From Anniella stebbinsi (taxonomy: Eukaryota > Chordata > Lepidosauria > Squamata > Anniellidae): 64,000 nucleotides of DNA. Within the stretch, counting starts at the first letter, position 1. The number at the start of each line of letters is the position of its first letter. Of the stretch, positions 51,283 to 63,183 are shown one piece after another. Made by a program: the position numbers and the translations under genes. The DNA is taken from assembly GCA_029215795.1 (NCBI GenBank), contig JARDYH010000003.1, positions 265,827,562 through 265,891,561 on the forward strand. Direction: 5' to 3'. The notes under the pieces are model-generated. The model saw only the letters and a program-made list of their open reading frames with translations. It was not told the origin of the DNA and did no database searches.

Positions 51283-54149
51283 ATGTCCAGTAGGGGTGTG
51301 CATCGGATCGGATCCGATCCACGATCCGAATCCGATCCGACCCAAAATCGGGAAAATCCGATCCGATCCGATCCGGACAACCTCCGATCCGATCCGATCC
51401 GATCCGATGAGGTCCGATCCGGATCGGACGCCATTTTGAATGCTTTTTCCCATAGCCAAGTATTGTTTTACAAAAACGCCTATAACTTTTTCATTTTTAA
51501 AGATAGAAGGATGAAACTTGGGCACATTGTAGACTGGTTAGGGGTAGTTATCTGTGAGAAATTTCAGAAAGATTGGTGCATGCATTTTGTGGCAATTAAT
51601 TTTTTAATAAATACCCAGGAATGCCTATAACTTTGTTATTTTTAAAGTTACACACATGAAACTTTGCCACATTGTAGGGGGTACCTTGGGACCTATGTGT
51701 GTGAAATTTCAGAAACGTAGGTGCTTGTCTTGTGTGGCAATTAATTTTTAGAAAAATGGGTAGTAGTGGGGTAAATACAGTTACGCCTCCCATTTTTTTA
51801 TTTTTGAAGATACAAACAGGAAACTTGGGCACATTACAGGTACCACTTGCCTTGATATGTGTGTGAAATTTCAGAAACATTGGAGCTTTCCTTGTGTGGC
51901 AATTAATTTTTGAAACAATGAGGAAAGAAACACCTATAACTTTGTCATTTTTAAAGTTACACACATGAAACTTTGCCACATTGTAGGTGGTACCTTCGGA
52001 CCCATGTGTGTGAAATTTCGGAAACGTAGGTGCTTGCCTTGTGTGGCAATTAATTTTTTAATAAATACCCAGGAATGCCTATAACTTTGTCATTTTTAAA
52101 GTTACACACATGAAACTTTGCCACATTGTAGGTGGTACCTTGGGACCTATGTGTGTGAAATTTCGGAAACGTAGGTGCTTGCCTTGTGTGGCAATTAATT
52201 TTAGAAAAATGGGTAGTGGTGGGGTAAATACAGTTACGCCTCCCACTTTTTTATTTTTGAAGATACAAACAGGAAACATGGGCACATTACAGGTACCACT
52301 TGGCTTGATATGTGTGTAAAATTTCAGACAGCTGGGTCCAGGCATGTGGTGGCAAGGTATTTTTGAAACAATGAGGAAAGAAACGCCTATAACTTTTTTA
52401 TTTTAAAAGTTAGAAGTCTGAACATTGCTCACTTTGTAGATGGGTTAGGGGTAGATATGTGTCAGAAATTTCAGAATGATAGGTCCAGGCATTTGATGGC
52501 TATGGAATTTTTAAATTACATGTTTCAAAAAAATTTCTACAGAGGCCAGGTCTTCCCCTCCCGCTTCCCGCGAAGAAAAGGAAACACTCTCTCGTCTCGA
52601 TCCCTTTGATCCTTGGTAGTATCCATTACAGGGCTCGTGTCTGCTTGAGTACAAAGTGAAAGCAGACACGAGCCCTGTAATGGATACTACCAAGGATCAA
52701 AGGGATCGAGACCAGAGTGATCCTTCCTTGCACGCATGGCTGCAAAACTCAGCTAGGCTCAGCCGTTCTGCTTGAAAAGTGAAAGGAGGAAAGGAAACAC
52801 GAGCCCTGTAATGGATACTACTAGCAACTTCAAAGGGATCGAGACGAGAGAGTGTTTCCTTTTCTTCGCGGGAAGCGGGAGGGGAAGACCTGGCCTCTGT
52901 AGAAATTTTTTTGAAACATGTAATTTAAAAATTCCATAGCCATCAAATGCCTGGACCTATCATTCTGAAATTTCTGACACATATCTACCCCTAACCCATC
53001 TACAAAGTGAGCAATGTTCAGACTTCTAACTTTTAAAATAAAAAAGTTATAGGCGTTTCTTTCCTCATTGTTTCAAAAATACCTTGCCACCACATGCCTG
53101 GACCCAGCTGTCTGAAATTTTACACACATATCAAGCCAAGTGGTACCTGTAATGTGCCCATGTTTCCTGTTTGTATCTTCAAAAATAAAAAAGTGGGAGG
53201 CGTAACTGTATTTACCCCACCACTACCCATTTTTCTAAAATTAATTGCCACACAAGGCAAGCACCTACGTTTCCGAAATTTCACACACATAGGTCCCAAG
53301 GTACCGCCTACAATGTGGCAAAGTTTCATGTGTGTAACTTTAAAAATGACAAAGTTATAGGCATTCCTGGGTATTTATTAAAAAATTAATTGCCACACAA
53401 GGCAAGCACCTACGTTTCCGAAATTTCACACACATGGGTCCCAAGGTACCACCTACAATGTGGCAAAGTTTCATGTGTGTAACTTTAAAAATGACAAAGT
53501 TATAGGTGTTTCTTTCCTCATTGTTTCAAAAATTAATTGCCACACAAGGAAAGCTCCAATGTTTCTGAAATTTCACACACATATCAAGGCAAGTGGTACC
53601 TGTAATGTGCCCAAGTTTCCTGTTTGTATCTTCAAAAATAAAAAAATGGGAGGCGTAACTGTATTTACCCCACTACTACCCATTTTTCTAAAAATTAATT
53701 GCCACACAAGACAAGCACCTACGTTTCTGAAATTTCACACACATAGGTCCCAAGGTACCCCCTACAATGTGGCAAAGTTTCATGTGTGTAACTTTAAAAA
53801 TGACAAAGTTATAGGCATTCCTGGGTATTTATTAAAAAATTAATTGCCACAAAATGCATGCACCAATCTTTCTGAAATTTCTCACAGACAACTACCCCTA
53901 ACCAGTCTACAATGTGCCCAAGTTTCATCCTTCTATCTTTAAAAATGAAAAAGTTATAGGCGTTTTTGTAAAACAATACTTGGCTATGGGAAAAAGCATT
54001 CAAAATGGCGTCCGATCCGGATCGGACATCTGGTCCGATCCGATCCGACCAGCCTCCGATCCGATCCGATCCGATCCGACCCCCCAGGTCCGATTCCGAT
54101 CCGCTATCCGATCCGATCCGGGGGGTCAGTGCACATCCCTAATGTCCAG
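51283..54149. mobile_element. Giant FB-hAT foldback element, near-pure palindrome
   Basis: The element is 51291-54141 (2,851 bp), ends TAGGGGTGTGCATCGG and CAGTGCACATCCCTA, flanked by identical ATGTCCAG at 51283-51290 and 54142-54149. The arms meet around 52640-52665 (GTGTCTGCTTGAGTACAAAG, then TGAAAGCAGACACGAG), leaving a spacer of roughly 15-20 bp. Each arm has a GATCC-rich terminus and seven subrepeats of about 150 bp. The right arm alone carries an extra block (about 52710-52845) with TGGCTGCAAAACTCAGCTAGG, which is present in both arms of the element at 11.26 kb. The subrepeats carry many short open frames of no coding significance. No transposase. Confidence 0.93.
51479..52510. repeat. 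Seven tandem diverged ~150-bp subrepeats (left arm)
   Basis: Units begin near 51479, 51624, 51786, 51932, 52079, 52238 and 52386. The mirror array is in the right arm (about 52920-53960). Sequence landmarks are as in the element at 11.26 kb, which has four per arm. Confidence 0.85.
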
Positions 54150-54641
54150 ATTTTGTGAAATCCATCCCGCATATGTGTTGTGGGTTTAAAATCACTTCAC
54201 TGGCTGCCAATTACTTTCCGGGCGAAGTACAAAACGTTGGTCATCACCTTTAAAGCCCTACATCGTTTGGGTCCAGGTTACCTGCAGGATCGCCTTCTCC
54301 CATACAATCCGCCCTGCACACTCAGGTCCTCTGGGAAGAATTTGCTACAGTCAGCCAAAACTAGTCTGACAACTGTTACCCAGAGGACCTCCTCTTCTGC
54401 CGCTCCCAGACTGTGGAATGGCCTGCCAGGGGAGATTCGTCAACTTAATAGTCTCTTTCACTTTAAGAAAGCCATAAAGACTGATCTCTTCCCGCAGGCC
54501 TAACCAGTTGAATTTTAAGCGTTTTATTGGTGTTTTAATAATGTATTCATTTTATGTGCTTTTAATCAGTTTTATGTATTTTATATTTGATGTTGTTCCC
54601 CGCCTCGATCCAGAAGGAGAGGAGGGTAAGAAATAAATATA

Positions 54642-54673
<32 letters not shown>
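54150..54673 (+). mobile_element. L2-group LINE 3' fragment (different subfamily)
   Basis: One open frame, 54180-54503, encodes LKSLHWLPITFRAKYKTLVI and APRLWNGLPGEIRQLNSL, ending KKAIKTDLFPQA. This is the C-terminus of an L2-group polymerase. The 3' end CGCCTCGATCCAGAAGGAGAGG then gives way to AAATAAATATATATT and an (ATT)n tail at 54643-54673. It differs from the 57.7-kb master in its 3' region. Confidence 0.88.
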
Positions 54674-56830
54674 CTGTGTTGTTCATTCCGGCATCCATTC
54701 ACAGACAGATTAGAATTTCCCCCCACTTGATGAGGAAAAAAATGTGCAAATAATTCCCTAAGGAAGTTTGCAACAATTTACATAATGTATATTAGTCCGT
54801 ATTGTAAAGGCCTTTGGCTACATACAATATAGTTATGTTCCTGTTAGTACATAACATTCAACGTATTGTCCACCATTCCGTTCGATTTTTCCCTGTGTAT
54901 ATTTTCCAGCATGGCATATGTCTCAGCAGAAATCTGCATAATTTCCTGTGAATGAATTTGTGTAAATTTCGGGAAAGTTTTTAAAAAGTTATCCAGAAGT
55001 CTACGGACCCGGCGTGGATTAGGGAGGCCAGTCTGCAGCAGATTCCACAGGTCCAATTCCTAGAAATCTGAATTCAGTTTAGTCATCTAAATTTTAGGTT
55101 AAAGGTACTATTGTTTTGCCACATTAGAGAGTACTCCCTACGTTTGTAGGGTTATATATGCTGCCTGTCATTGAGCCACAGGGAGGAGCTATGCCACCCT
55201 AAAATGGCACTCCTGGGTAGCTACAGAGGTGTTCCTGGGCCCAGTCTGCAGGCACACCAAGAGTAGAGCTCCATGAGATATGATTGGCCTGTAAGATCTT
55301 GTCTAATTCAATCTACCTATCTGCCTATCCAACCCAATGTCTTTTCTAGCCACCTGTCTCTCTACATCGGTACATGCTGTTGTGTGTGAATATATTTGGT
55401 GTGGCTCTGTAGGTGTGTGTGTGTGTGGCATGGGTGATAGATCTAATTTATGGCTGAGCAGCTTCGTTTTAGTTATTTCATGGGGATATTTTAAACTGGG
55501 CCCGCATAATATTAAAATAAGTTAAAATCCATGTAAAATTTATGAGAGCTTGTCAGGTGTAATGCTTGATAAAGTAAGTTTAATGCTTTGGAATACTCTT
55601 TTTCTCCAGGCTGAGTCTAGCAGCATGAGTTTCCAGTATAATTATAGCAACTCCTTTCCATTATACCATTCTCTTATTAATGAGATAGAGCCCAATTTAG
55701 TGAAAAAGAGTGTATTCCCCCCTCTTTTCCCCCTAAAACAATAAAATAAAATTGTTCAGCCTATGCAGCGAGTCAGAGAAGAGAGTGAACATTTTTCCCT
55801 AATGTGAGTATTTCCCTGCTTCTTCTAAAACATAAAAAAAAGAGAGGCGTCATTTTTTTTTTTAAAGTATGCCTCTTCAAAATGGTGTCCCTCCTGGAAA
55901 CGTTGCTCTGTTTTTGTGTACAAATAAAGCTGAAACGGCTGACCTCCCTTAAAACATTGTTTTCGTTCTGTGGGGTTGTGGTGCCTTGTTTTGTTTTCTG
56001 ACACTCCATATTACTGTGATGTGCCTAAACAAAATCTAGGGTGACTTCTTTCTGCTTTCCTTCTGGGTCTCAGATAGCATCTCGAGAAGAAACAATTTGA
56101 ACCAATTGGTGAGACCAACAGAGCCAAAACAATCGTGGTTTGTTGCTGTTACTGTCCACATGGTAAGTTCAATGCAAATTGCAGGTACCACCTAGCCATT
56201 TCTTCATTCAAAATCACTGCTAGCGTGCTTTTAAGGGTGGAACACTCTCAAGGAGACACACAAGATTAAAACCCTACAAAGCGGATGCAATAAAAAATCC
56301 AGATGAACATATCCAATAAAAATCCATAAAAAGCAAAGATTACCAATAAAACTCATTTAAAAACAGACATTACCAATGAAACCAGCAGCCCAAGATAATA
56401 CAGGGGGCTGTTTACACGTGGAGAAAGTCCCACAGTAGCTGTGGATCTGCTTCCCATCGGTTAGATGATGCAGGCACAGGCTTGCAGCCACTGTGGGGCT
56501 TCAACACAATGCGGCGTTCTGAAAAAGTTGGGGATTCACCTTGACTTTTTTCAAAGGCAGTGATACCAACACGGCATTTCTGCCATGCAATCTCGTTTCA
56601 TGGTCAATCCAGGGCCAACCTAGGGGTGGAGCCTGATGGAAGGTGACCAGCAATTGGTCACCTTCCACCGGGAAGAGGGTGGGGATGGCTCCAGGACCTG
56701 GATGGCCACCCACAAACCCCACACTCTCTCCTTAGCATCAGGATTACCCAACACCAGCCCAGGAGAGGGAAAGCATGGGGTTGAGGAGGCAGGCAGCACC
56801 AACCCAGTGCCATGAGGACAGCCACCGGAA
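54674..56830. other. Unassigned, mostly AT-rich stretch
   Basis: 54690-55080 has GTGTGAATC-like words (AAATGTGCAAATAATTCCCT). (GT)n at 55412-55428. 55540-56020 is non-repetitive. 56240-56400 has repeated AATAAAAATCCA words. No gene recognised. Confidence 0.4.
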
Positions 56831-57085
56831 AGGCCAGTGAAAACAGGCAGGTTTTTCCTGAAAACCTGCGAAGAAGGAGCCCGATAAACCCCTAATGGAA
56901 GCTGATTCTAAAGGTGCGGGGACACCACCGGGAGGGCCCTTTCTCTTGTACTCATCAGTCTAACTGCCCCTGGCAGCAGGACAATGATCAGTACCTCTGA
57001 TGACGCTCTCAGAGTGCAGAAAGGCTAGTATGGGAGAAAGCAGTCCTTCCAGTAACTTGGGCCCAACCCATTTACAGCTCCAATC
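56831..57085 (-). mobile_element. L2-group LINE relic
   Basis: GGTGCGGGGACACCACCGGGAGGGCCCTTTCTCTTG and GGGAGAAAGCAGTCCTTCCAGTAACTTGGGCCCAA are the antisense of C-terminal coding landmarks (RERAFSVVAP and LGP.YL.ERL). Heavily decayed. Confidence 0.55.
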
Positions 57086-57399
57086 CCCTGCCATGTTGAT
57101 ACACAATTGGTTTTCTGTCTACACAGTTTTCAGTCCCCTACATACCCTTTTTCTCAAACATACTACTAATCATGTCCAAAATATCCCCAGGACATAGGAG
57201 ACAGTCTTGACAGGAGATCAGCAGACACACAATTTCCCTACGTGTGCAAAGGGTGTTTATGGGGATGTGCCTGGGAGGGAGGATACAGGGCCAGGTGGGG
57301 GGATCTGAGGGGAGCACAATTAGGGTAGTGACGGGTAGAGGGAGATATGGCGTTGTGAGGAGGACTTGCCAGGTTAGGGAAACAAGGCCCAGACAGTTA

Positions 57400-60303
57400 A
57401 TGGCTGTGCCTTGTTCCGGTCCCCCTCACACCCACAGGCTTGTTGGTTGCCTTATCAGCCAGCCCTCAGGCCTCCGGGTGCTGCTTTTAAATGCCAGATC
57501 AGTGCATAATAAGATCTTCCTTATCCACGACTTAATTGTGGATGAGGCAGCCGATCTGGCATGTATAACCGAGACCTGGGTGGGAGAGCAGGGAGGAGTT
57601 AGTCTCTCCCAGTTATGCCCACCGGGGTACTTGGTTCAGCATCAGGGTAGACTTGAGGGCCGGGGAGGGGGGGTTGCTGTGGTCTAAAGGAATTCCATCC
57701 CCCTCTGCAGGCTCCCTATCCATGCGCCTACTGGTCTGGAGTGTTTGCACCTTGTGTTGGGCCAACAGGACAGATTAGGGATTCTGTTGGTGTACCGCCC
57801 ACCCCGCTGCTCAATAGACTCCCTAGCTGAGCTGACAGAGGTGGTCTCTGGTGTACTGTTGAGGTCCCCCAGACTCTTGGTTCTGGGGGATGTCAACATT
57901 CATGCCGAGGGCACTTTATCTGGGGCAGCTCAGGATTTCATGGTCTCCATGACAACCATGGGACTGTCCCAACATACCATCGGCCCAACGGATGTAGCAG
58001 GGCACACTCTAGACCTGGTTTTTTCAACTGGACATGGAGATGGGGATCTGAAAGTGGGGGACTTTACATCAACCCCTCTGTTATGGTCAGATCACCACCT
58101 GCTGAGGTTTAGACTTACAGCGGCTTTTCCCCTCTGCAAGGGTGGGGGACCCATTAAGATGGTCCGCCCCTGGAGGCTAATGGATCCAGATGCTTTCCAG
58201 AGGGCTCTGGGGAGTTTTCCGGCTGATAGGGCTGGCTCTCCTGTCGAAACCCTGGTTGATCTGTGGAATGCAGAAATGACCCGGGCAGTTGACACGATTG
58301 CTCCTGAGCGCCCTCTCCTGTGTAGAGCTCGAACGGCTCCGTGGTATACCCCAGAGCTGAGAGTGATGAAACAAAACAGGAGACGGCTTGAGGGCAGATG
58401 GAGACGAACTCCTGATGGATGCAATCAAACACTGGTAAGTGCTTATGGTAAGCTGTATTCAGGGGCAGTGAGGGCAGCAAAAAAACAATACTTTGCTGCC
58501 ACTATTCAATCATCAACCTGCCGCCCAGCGGAGCTTTTCAGAGTTGTCCGGGGGCTTTTACATGCTGGCCCCAAGGACATGGTAGAACCATCTGAGGCCC
58601 GCTGTAATACATTTGCTGGGCACTTCCAGAATAAAATCTCTGGCATCCGTCAGGACTTAGACTCCAGTGTTATAGCAGATGAATCTAGTGAGGTATCCAG
58701 AGCACAGGCTTGTCCTATTTTCTTGGATGAGTTTCAGTTGGTGCAGCTCGAGGATGTTGACAAGGTGCTTGGACAGGTTCGTGCAACCACTTCCATATTG
58801 GATCCTTGCCCCTCTTGGCTAATAAAAGCTAGCAGGGATGGAACTACTGGCTGGGCCAGAGAAGTGATTAATGCCTCTTTGCAAGAGGGAGTGGTCCCAG
58901 GCCTCCTGAAAGAGGCGGCAGTGAGACCACTCCTAAAGAAATCTTCCCTGGACCCTGAAAATCTTAATAACTACAGGCCAGTAGCAAATGTTCCATTCCT
59001 GGGCAAGGTCCTGGAGTGGGTGGTTGCGAGCCAGCTCCAGGCACTCTTGGATGAGACTGATTATCTGGATCCATTTCAGCCGGGTTTCAGGCCATGTTTT
59101 GGTATGGAAACAGCCTTGGTTGCCCTGTATGATGACCTATGTCGGGAGAAAGACAGGGGGAGTGTGACTCTGTTGATTCTCCTTGATATCGCAGCGGCTT
59201 TCGATACCATCGACCATTATATCCTTCTGGGACGACTGGCTGAGTTGGGAGTGGGACGCACTGCATTGCAGTGGTTCCGCTCCTACTTGGTGGGTCGGCT
59301 CCAGAAGGTGGTGCTTGGGGAACATTGCTCGGCCCCGTGGATTCTCCAGTATGGGGTTCCACAGGGGTCAGTTTTGTCCCCCATGCTGTTCAATATCTAT
59401 ATGAAACCGTTGAGTGCAGTCATCTGGAGTTTTGGAGTGCGTTGTCATCAGTACGCTGATGACACGCAGCTCTATTTCTCCTTTTCATCTTCACCAGGTG
59501 AGGCTGTGGATGTGCTGAACCAGTGCCTGGCTGCGACAATGGACTGGATGAGGGCTAATAAACTGAAACTCAATCCAGACAAGACTGAGACGCTGTTAGT
59601 GGGTGGTTCCGCTGACCGGATGGAGGGTGTTCAACCTGTTCTGGATGGGGTTGCACTCCCCTTGAAGGAGCGGGTTCATAGCTTGGGGGTTCTCCTAGAA
59701 CCATCTCTGTCACTTGAGGCGCAGGTGGCCTCAGTGGCACGGAGTGCCTTCTACCAACTTCGGTTGGTGGCCCAGCTACGTCCCTATCTGGACAGGGATA
59801 ACCTGGCTTCAGTTGTCCATGCTCTGGTAACCTCCAAGTTAGATTACTGCAATGCACTCTACGTGGGGCTGCCTTTGAAGGTGGTTCGGAAGCTGCAGCT
59901 TGTGCAAAATGCAGCGGCCAGATTGATAACTGGAACCAGTAGGTTCGAACATATAAGACCTACTCTGGCCCGCTTGCATTGGCTACCTGTATGTTTCCGA
60001 GCCCGGTTCAAGGTGCTGGTTTTAACCTATAAAGCCTTACACGGCTTGGGACCACAATACCTGATGGAACGCCTTTCCCGACATGAACCTACCCGAACAC
60101 TACGTTCAACATCTAAGGCCCTCCTCCGAGTGCCTCCTCCGAGGGAGGCTCGGAGGTCAGCAACAAGAGAGAGGGCCTTCTCTGTGGTGGCTCCCCAATT
60201 GTGGAACGATCTCCCCGACGAGGCCCGCCTGGCGCCAACATTGTTATCTTTTCGGCGCCAGGTCCAGACTTTCCTCTTCTCTCAGGCATTTGGCAATATC
60301 TGA
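57400..60303 (+). pseudogene. L2-group LINE polymerase (endonuclease + reverse transcriptase), one premature stop
   Basis: One frame runs from upstream of 57400 to the TGA at 60303, broken only by TAA at 57685-57687. The start is uncertain: upstream in-frame ATGs at 57244-57265 lie in target DNA, and the first ATG inside the element is at 57400. The apurinic-type endonuclease begins LRVLLLNARSVHNK (57472), with TETWV, LVLGDVNIH and WSDHHLLRF (58084-58110). In the reverse transcriptase NNYRPVANVPFLGKVLE comes first. ILLDIAAAFDTIDH, YGVPQGSVLSPMLFNIYMKP and the catalytic YADDTQLYF (YADD codons start at 59452) follow. The C-terminal part has NAAARLITGTSRFEHIR, HWLPVCFRARFKVLV and SFRRQVQTFLFSQAFGNI. 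The product would nick target DNA and copy its own RNA. The stop falls in the endonuclease, so the copy is probably inactive. Confidence 0.93.
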
Positions 60304-60450
60304 GGAGCCTGGGTTTGTTTTGTTTTGCTTTGTTTTTGTAGTTTTTGAAGTGTTGATGTGGTTTTTAAATGTATAGATTGTGTGTATGTTGTATGTTTTT
60401 GCTGTTTTAATTTTTGTATATTGTTTTTAATTGTTTTTAATCCTATGTAA

Positions 60451-60481
60451 ACCGCCCAGAGAGCTTCGGCTATGGGGCGGT
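60451..60481 (+). promoter_or_regulatory. LINE 3' hairpin (RT recognition element)
   Basis: ACCGCCC at 60451-60457 pairs with GGGCGGT at 60475-60481, with AGAGAGCTTCGGCTATG between them. The same hairpin is retained next to the tail in the L2 fragments at about 92-121, 3695-3725 and 15078-15110. In L2/UnaL2-type LINEs such a stem-loop is known to be bound by the reverse transcriptase. Here that role is inferred from position and conservation. Confidence 0.75.
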
Positions 60482-60493
60482 ATACAAATGTAA

Positions 60494-60524
<31 letters not shown>

Positions 60525-60535
60525 AGGGTGTTTAT

Positions 60536-60945
60536 GGGGATGTGTGAATCAGCAAAACGTAAGGCAAAAGTTTTCAGAACAACACCTGAAAGCTCATTCC
60601 TACTCAAGTCCATATCAGCTTGCATTGCATATGTCTTTTTTTCTTTTCTTGTTGCATGAAATTCTATGTATCATGTATGTGCTTCTCCAAACATATGTAT
60701 CAATTGTGTGCATCTTTGAAATATCCAACTGATCAAAGTGTGTTTGCGCACCTTTTTTTCTTTTTCAAAATTACACATTTTGATACATCTGTTTCAAACG
60801 TATGCATACTGTCAAACACATTTTTAGAGGTCTGTGAATGATATTGCAAGCTTGAAAATGTAGGAAGTTTGATGACAGATTGCGTCCGTGTCCGCGCTTG
60901 ATCTGGAAGGTGCAAAATGGGTAAATCCTGATTAAAACAAATGGA
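60536..60945 (+). repeat. GTGTGAATC interspersed repeat
   Basis: Begins GGGGATGTGTGAATCAGCAAAA. It continues with CATTCCTACTCAAGTCCATATCAG, CAATTGTGTGCATCTTTGAAAT, GTGTGTTTGCGCACC and TCCGTGTCCGCGCTTGATCTGG. Its first bases coincide with the L2 target duplication, so the LINE inserted at the edge of this repeat. Confidence 0.7.
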
Positions 60946-61845
60946 AAGGAATTTCTCATACAACCTTAAGTGATCATGGTGGACTCTTTTTTAAAAAAAA
61001 TCCTGCAGAAATCCTTTAGGGGGCCCTTATCCATGGACAAAGCTTGAAAACACCCCACAAATTGTGAGGGCAGAGCACAAATTCTTTCATGACAGAGCAA
61101 TGACCTCATAGGAAGAGGTCTTTCTTCTGAATTTGAAACTGCTCATCATATGTCTCTGTTATTTCACCACTCCTTAATGCTACCTCTCACTGAAATTCTG
61201 GAACAAAGTAAGACAAATGCTGCAAGCAACAGAAGCCCTGCGCTGGAAACGGAGGCTCTTGCGGTATTGCAGATTTATTGCAGATGAGAGCAGTAAAGTA
61301 AAACCGCTCTTAGATTTTGCACTGTAACATGCTTGCCCTTTCCCCCCCCCCCCCCCCGTGGTTAACTAAAAAAAGCTACGGTCAAAGTAAAACCGTTGAC
61401 TCTACGTAATGTTAGGAGGCACTTCACTGACGAGGTCAATAAGAGTCTTTTGCTTGCTGGATGTCTTTGTGGTCCAATCGCTCAATGTTTTCTAAAGAGC
61501 TTTGCAGGGAAAGGGTTTTGCAGAATGGTCTCAATCTCAGGGCAAGTGCCCAATTCACTCAGTCTGTTGCCTGAGGCTTCAGAACCGAGTCCAGCACAAC
61601 ATATTACATGATCCCATGTGTTTGCAACACCCAGTGATCCCTTGAAATGCTGCAGATGGCACCGGTGTGTCACCTTTGGTTGCCCGCTACGCACAATCTG
61701 AGCATTGTGCTCCCAGCATCCTAGGCAACACTGAAAGTGATCCTTGGGCACATCCCTTGGATCACAAATGGCTTCATTGGTGCATTTAAAATATTGTCCC
61801 TCCCCTTAGGTGACTTGTGCACCTTGTCTGAGAATCAAACTACTA
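60946..61845. other. Unassigned sequence
   Basis: C-run at 61342-61358. No gene or dispersed family recognised. Confidence 0.4.
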
Positions 61846-62038
61846 TGACCCTGTTCAGATGGCACGCTAAGCCATGGTTAGGCAACTAATCATTTTGCAG
61901 CAAAAGGTTAATGAGTGTGTTTAAACCATGGTTTTGTAGCCACCATGGTTAGGAATGGTTCACCAACACGCTACACTATAATGTTTAGCTCAAACTGCTT
62001 AGCCACTGTGGCTTAGCGTGTCGACTGAACAGGGTCAC
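61846..62038. mobile_element. ~195-bp MITE (CCATGGTTAG type)
   Basis: TIRs TGACCCTGTTCAGATGGCAC and GTGTCGACTGAACAGGGTCA, flanked by CTA on both sides. Interior CGCTAAGCCATGGTTAGG is mirrored by CACTGTGGCTTAGCG. It is a better-preserved copy of the element at 46072-46275. Confidence 0.82.
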
Positions 62039-63183
62039 TACCTCACGCGTGCACTTTGAAGAATTTCAAGAGGGTTTTTTCCCCCTGCACAGCTCTAATC
62101 TTAGTGCATCAATACACTTAGAAACCGATCACAGCTCATATTTCATCAGTTCCTCAAGACAAGAATAAATTCATAGCAGAACACTAGCCAGAGTATCCAG
62201 AGGGAAAGACTCTCTTCACCAGAGCTGTTCCGTATTCAACCTGCTGAGATTTAAACTTGGAATGACACAGCAACCTCAGAACATTTGGACCCCTGGACCT
62301 GCAGGGGAGGCTTTGCAAATATGTGATGTGCCACAGGACAGGCTGTCACTCATCCCATTCACTTCGGTCGGCTGGGGAATTTTGCCCTTAGACACGCCTA
62401 GAATGATTCCTTCACCACAAGGGTAGCCATACAAATTACAGGCCAATGCCATCTCCTCCTTTCATTTCTCCTGGAGTTACAGCAAGGTCTAAGAAAGTCT
62501 TGGGTGAATCTGATATTCCAAATGAGATCATCGGTGAATCCTCACACCATGGAGATGGGGTGAGATTTGGGGGGGTTCTAGAAAACCAGCCTTTTTATTC
62601 ACATTGTTTTTTTGGGGGGGGACTTCAGGGACTGAGGCTTTTTGAGTATTTGTCCTTGCAAGAGGCCCCCTTTTCAGAAATGAAACAGGATAAGAGAATA
62701 ATGAAAGATTCTCTGTTTGCTTCAAGATAACTCACTCTGATAAGAAAGCAGTGCCCTAAAGCTGAAGGCAATGCCAAGGTCACTTGCCTTGCACTTCAAA
62801 CAACAACAACAACAGCCAAAGAAACAAACCAATAAACAGTGCCTTTTTTTTCTGATCAGAATAAATGGGCAATTTTTTTAAAAAAAAAATTAAAACCCCT
62901 CTTTCTGTTGTGGGTTAGCAAGCTAGTCATAATCTGACATGTTGTGGAGATGGGAAGAAGCATGCAGGAACTAGCATTTCTGGGCACCTACAGAGGTCCA
63001 CCGTGCCTTCTAGACTCTGCCCCCATGGCTTCTGCAGCTACTTTTCCACCCCATCGCTATTACTATGGCCAGTTCCCTCTCCTCCTGCCCTCTCCAGTGG
63101 CATAATGGAACGACTTGATTAGCAGGGATGATGACATTATCTGCCACCTCCTCAGCTTTCTCTTTTCCCTCTGAGTATAGCTG
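62039..63183. other. Unassigned sequence
   Basis: G-run near 62612-62620, (AAC)n near 62801-62814. No gene or dispersed family recognised. Confidence 0.4.

Larger units (their letters stand above)
57248..60544 (+). mobile_element. L2-group LINE, nearly intact, with long target duplication
   Basis: The insert is about 57270-60522. GGGTGTTTATGGGGATGTG occurs at 57251-57269 and again at 60526-60544, a 19-bp perfect duplication (22 bp if the AAA shared with the tail is counted). It contains an endonuclease-reverse transcriptase frame with one premature stop, a 3' untranslated region with a compact hairpin at 60451-60481, and a (TAAA)n tail. No ORF1 is evident. The 5' end may be truncated or the family may have a single ORF. 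Confidence 0.95.
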
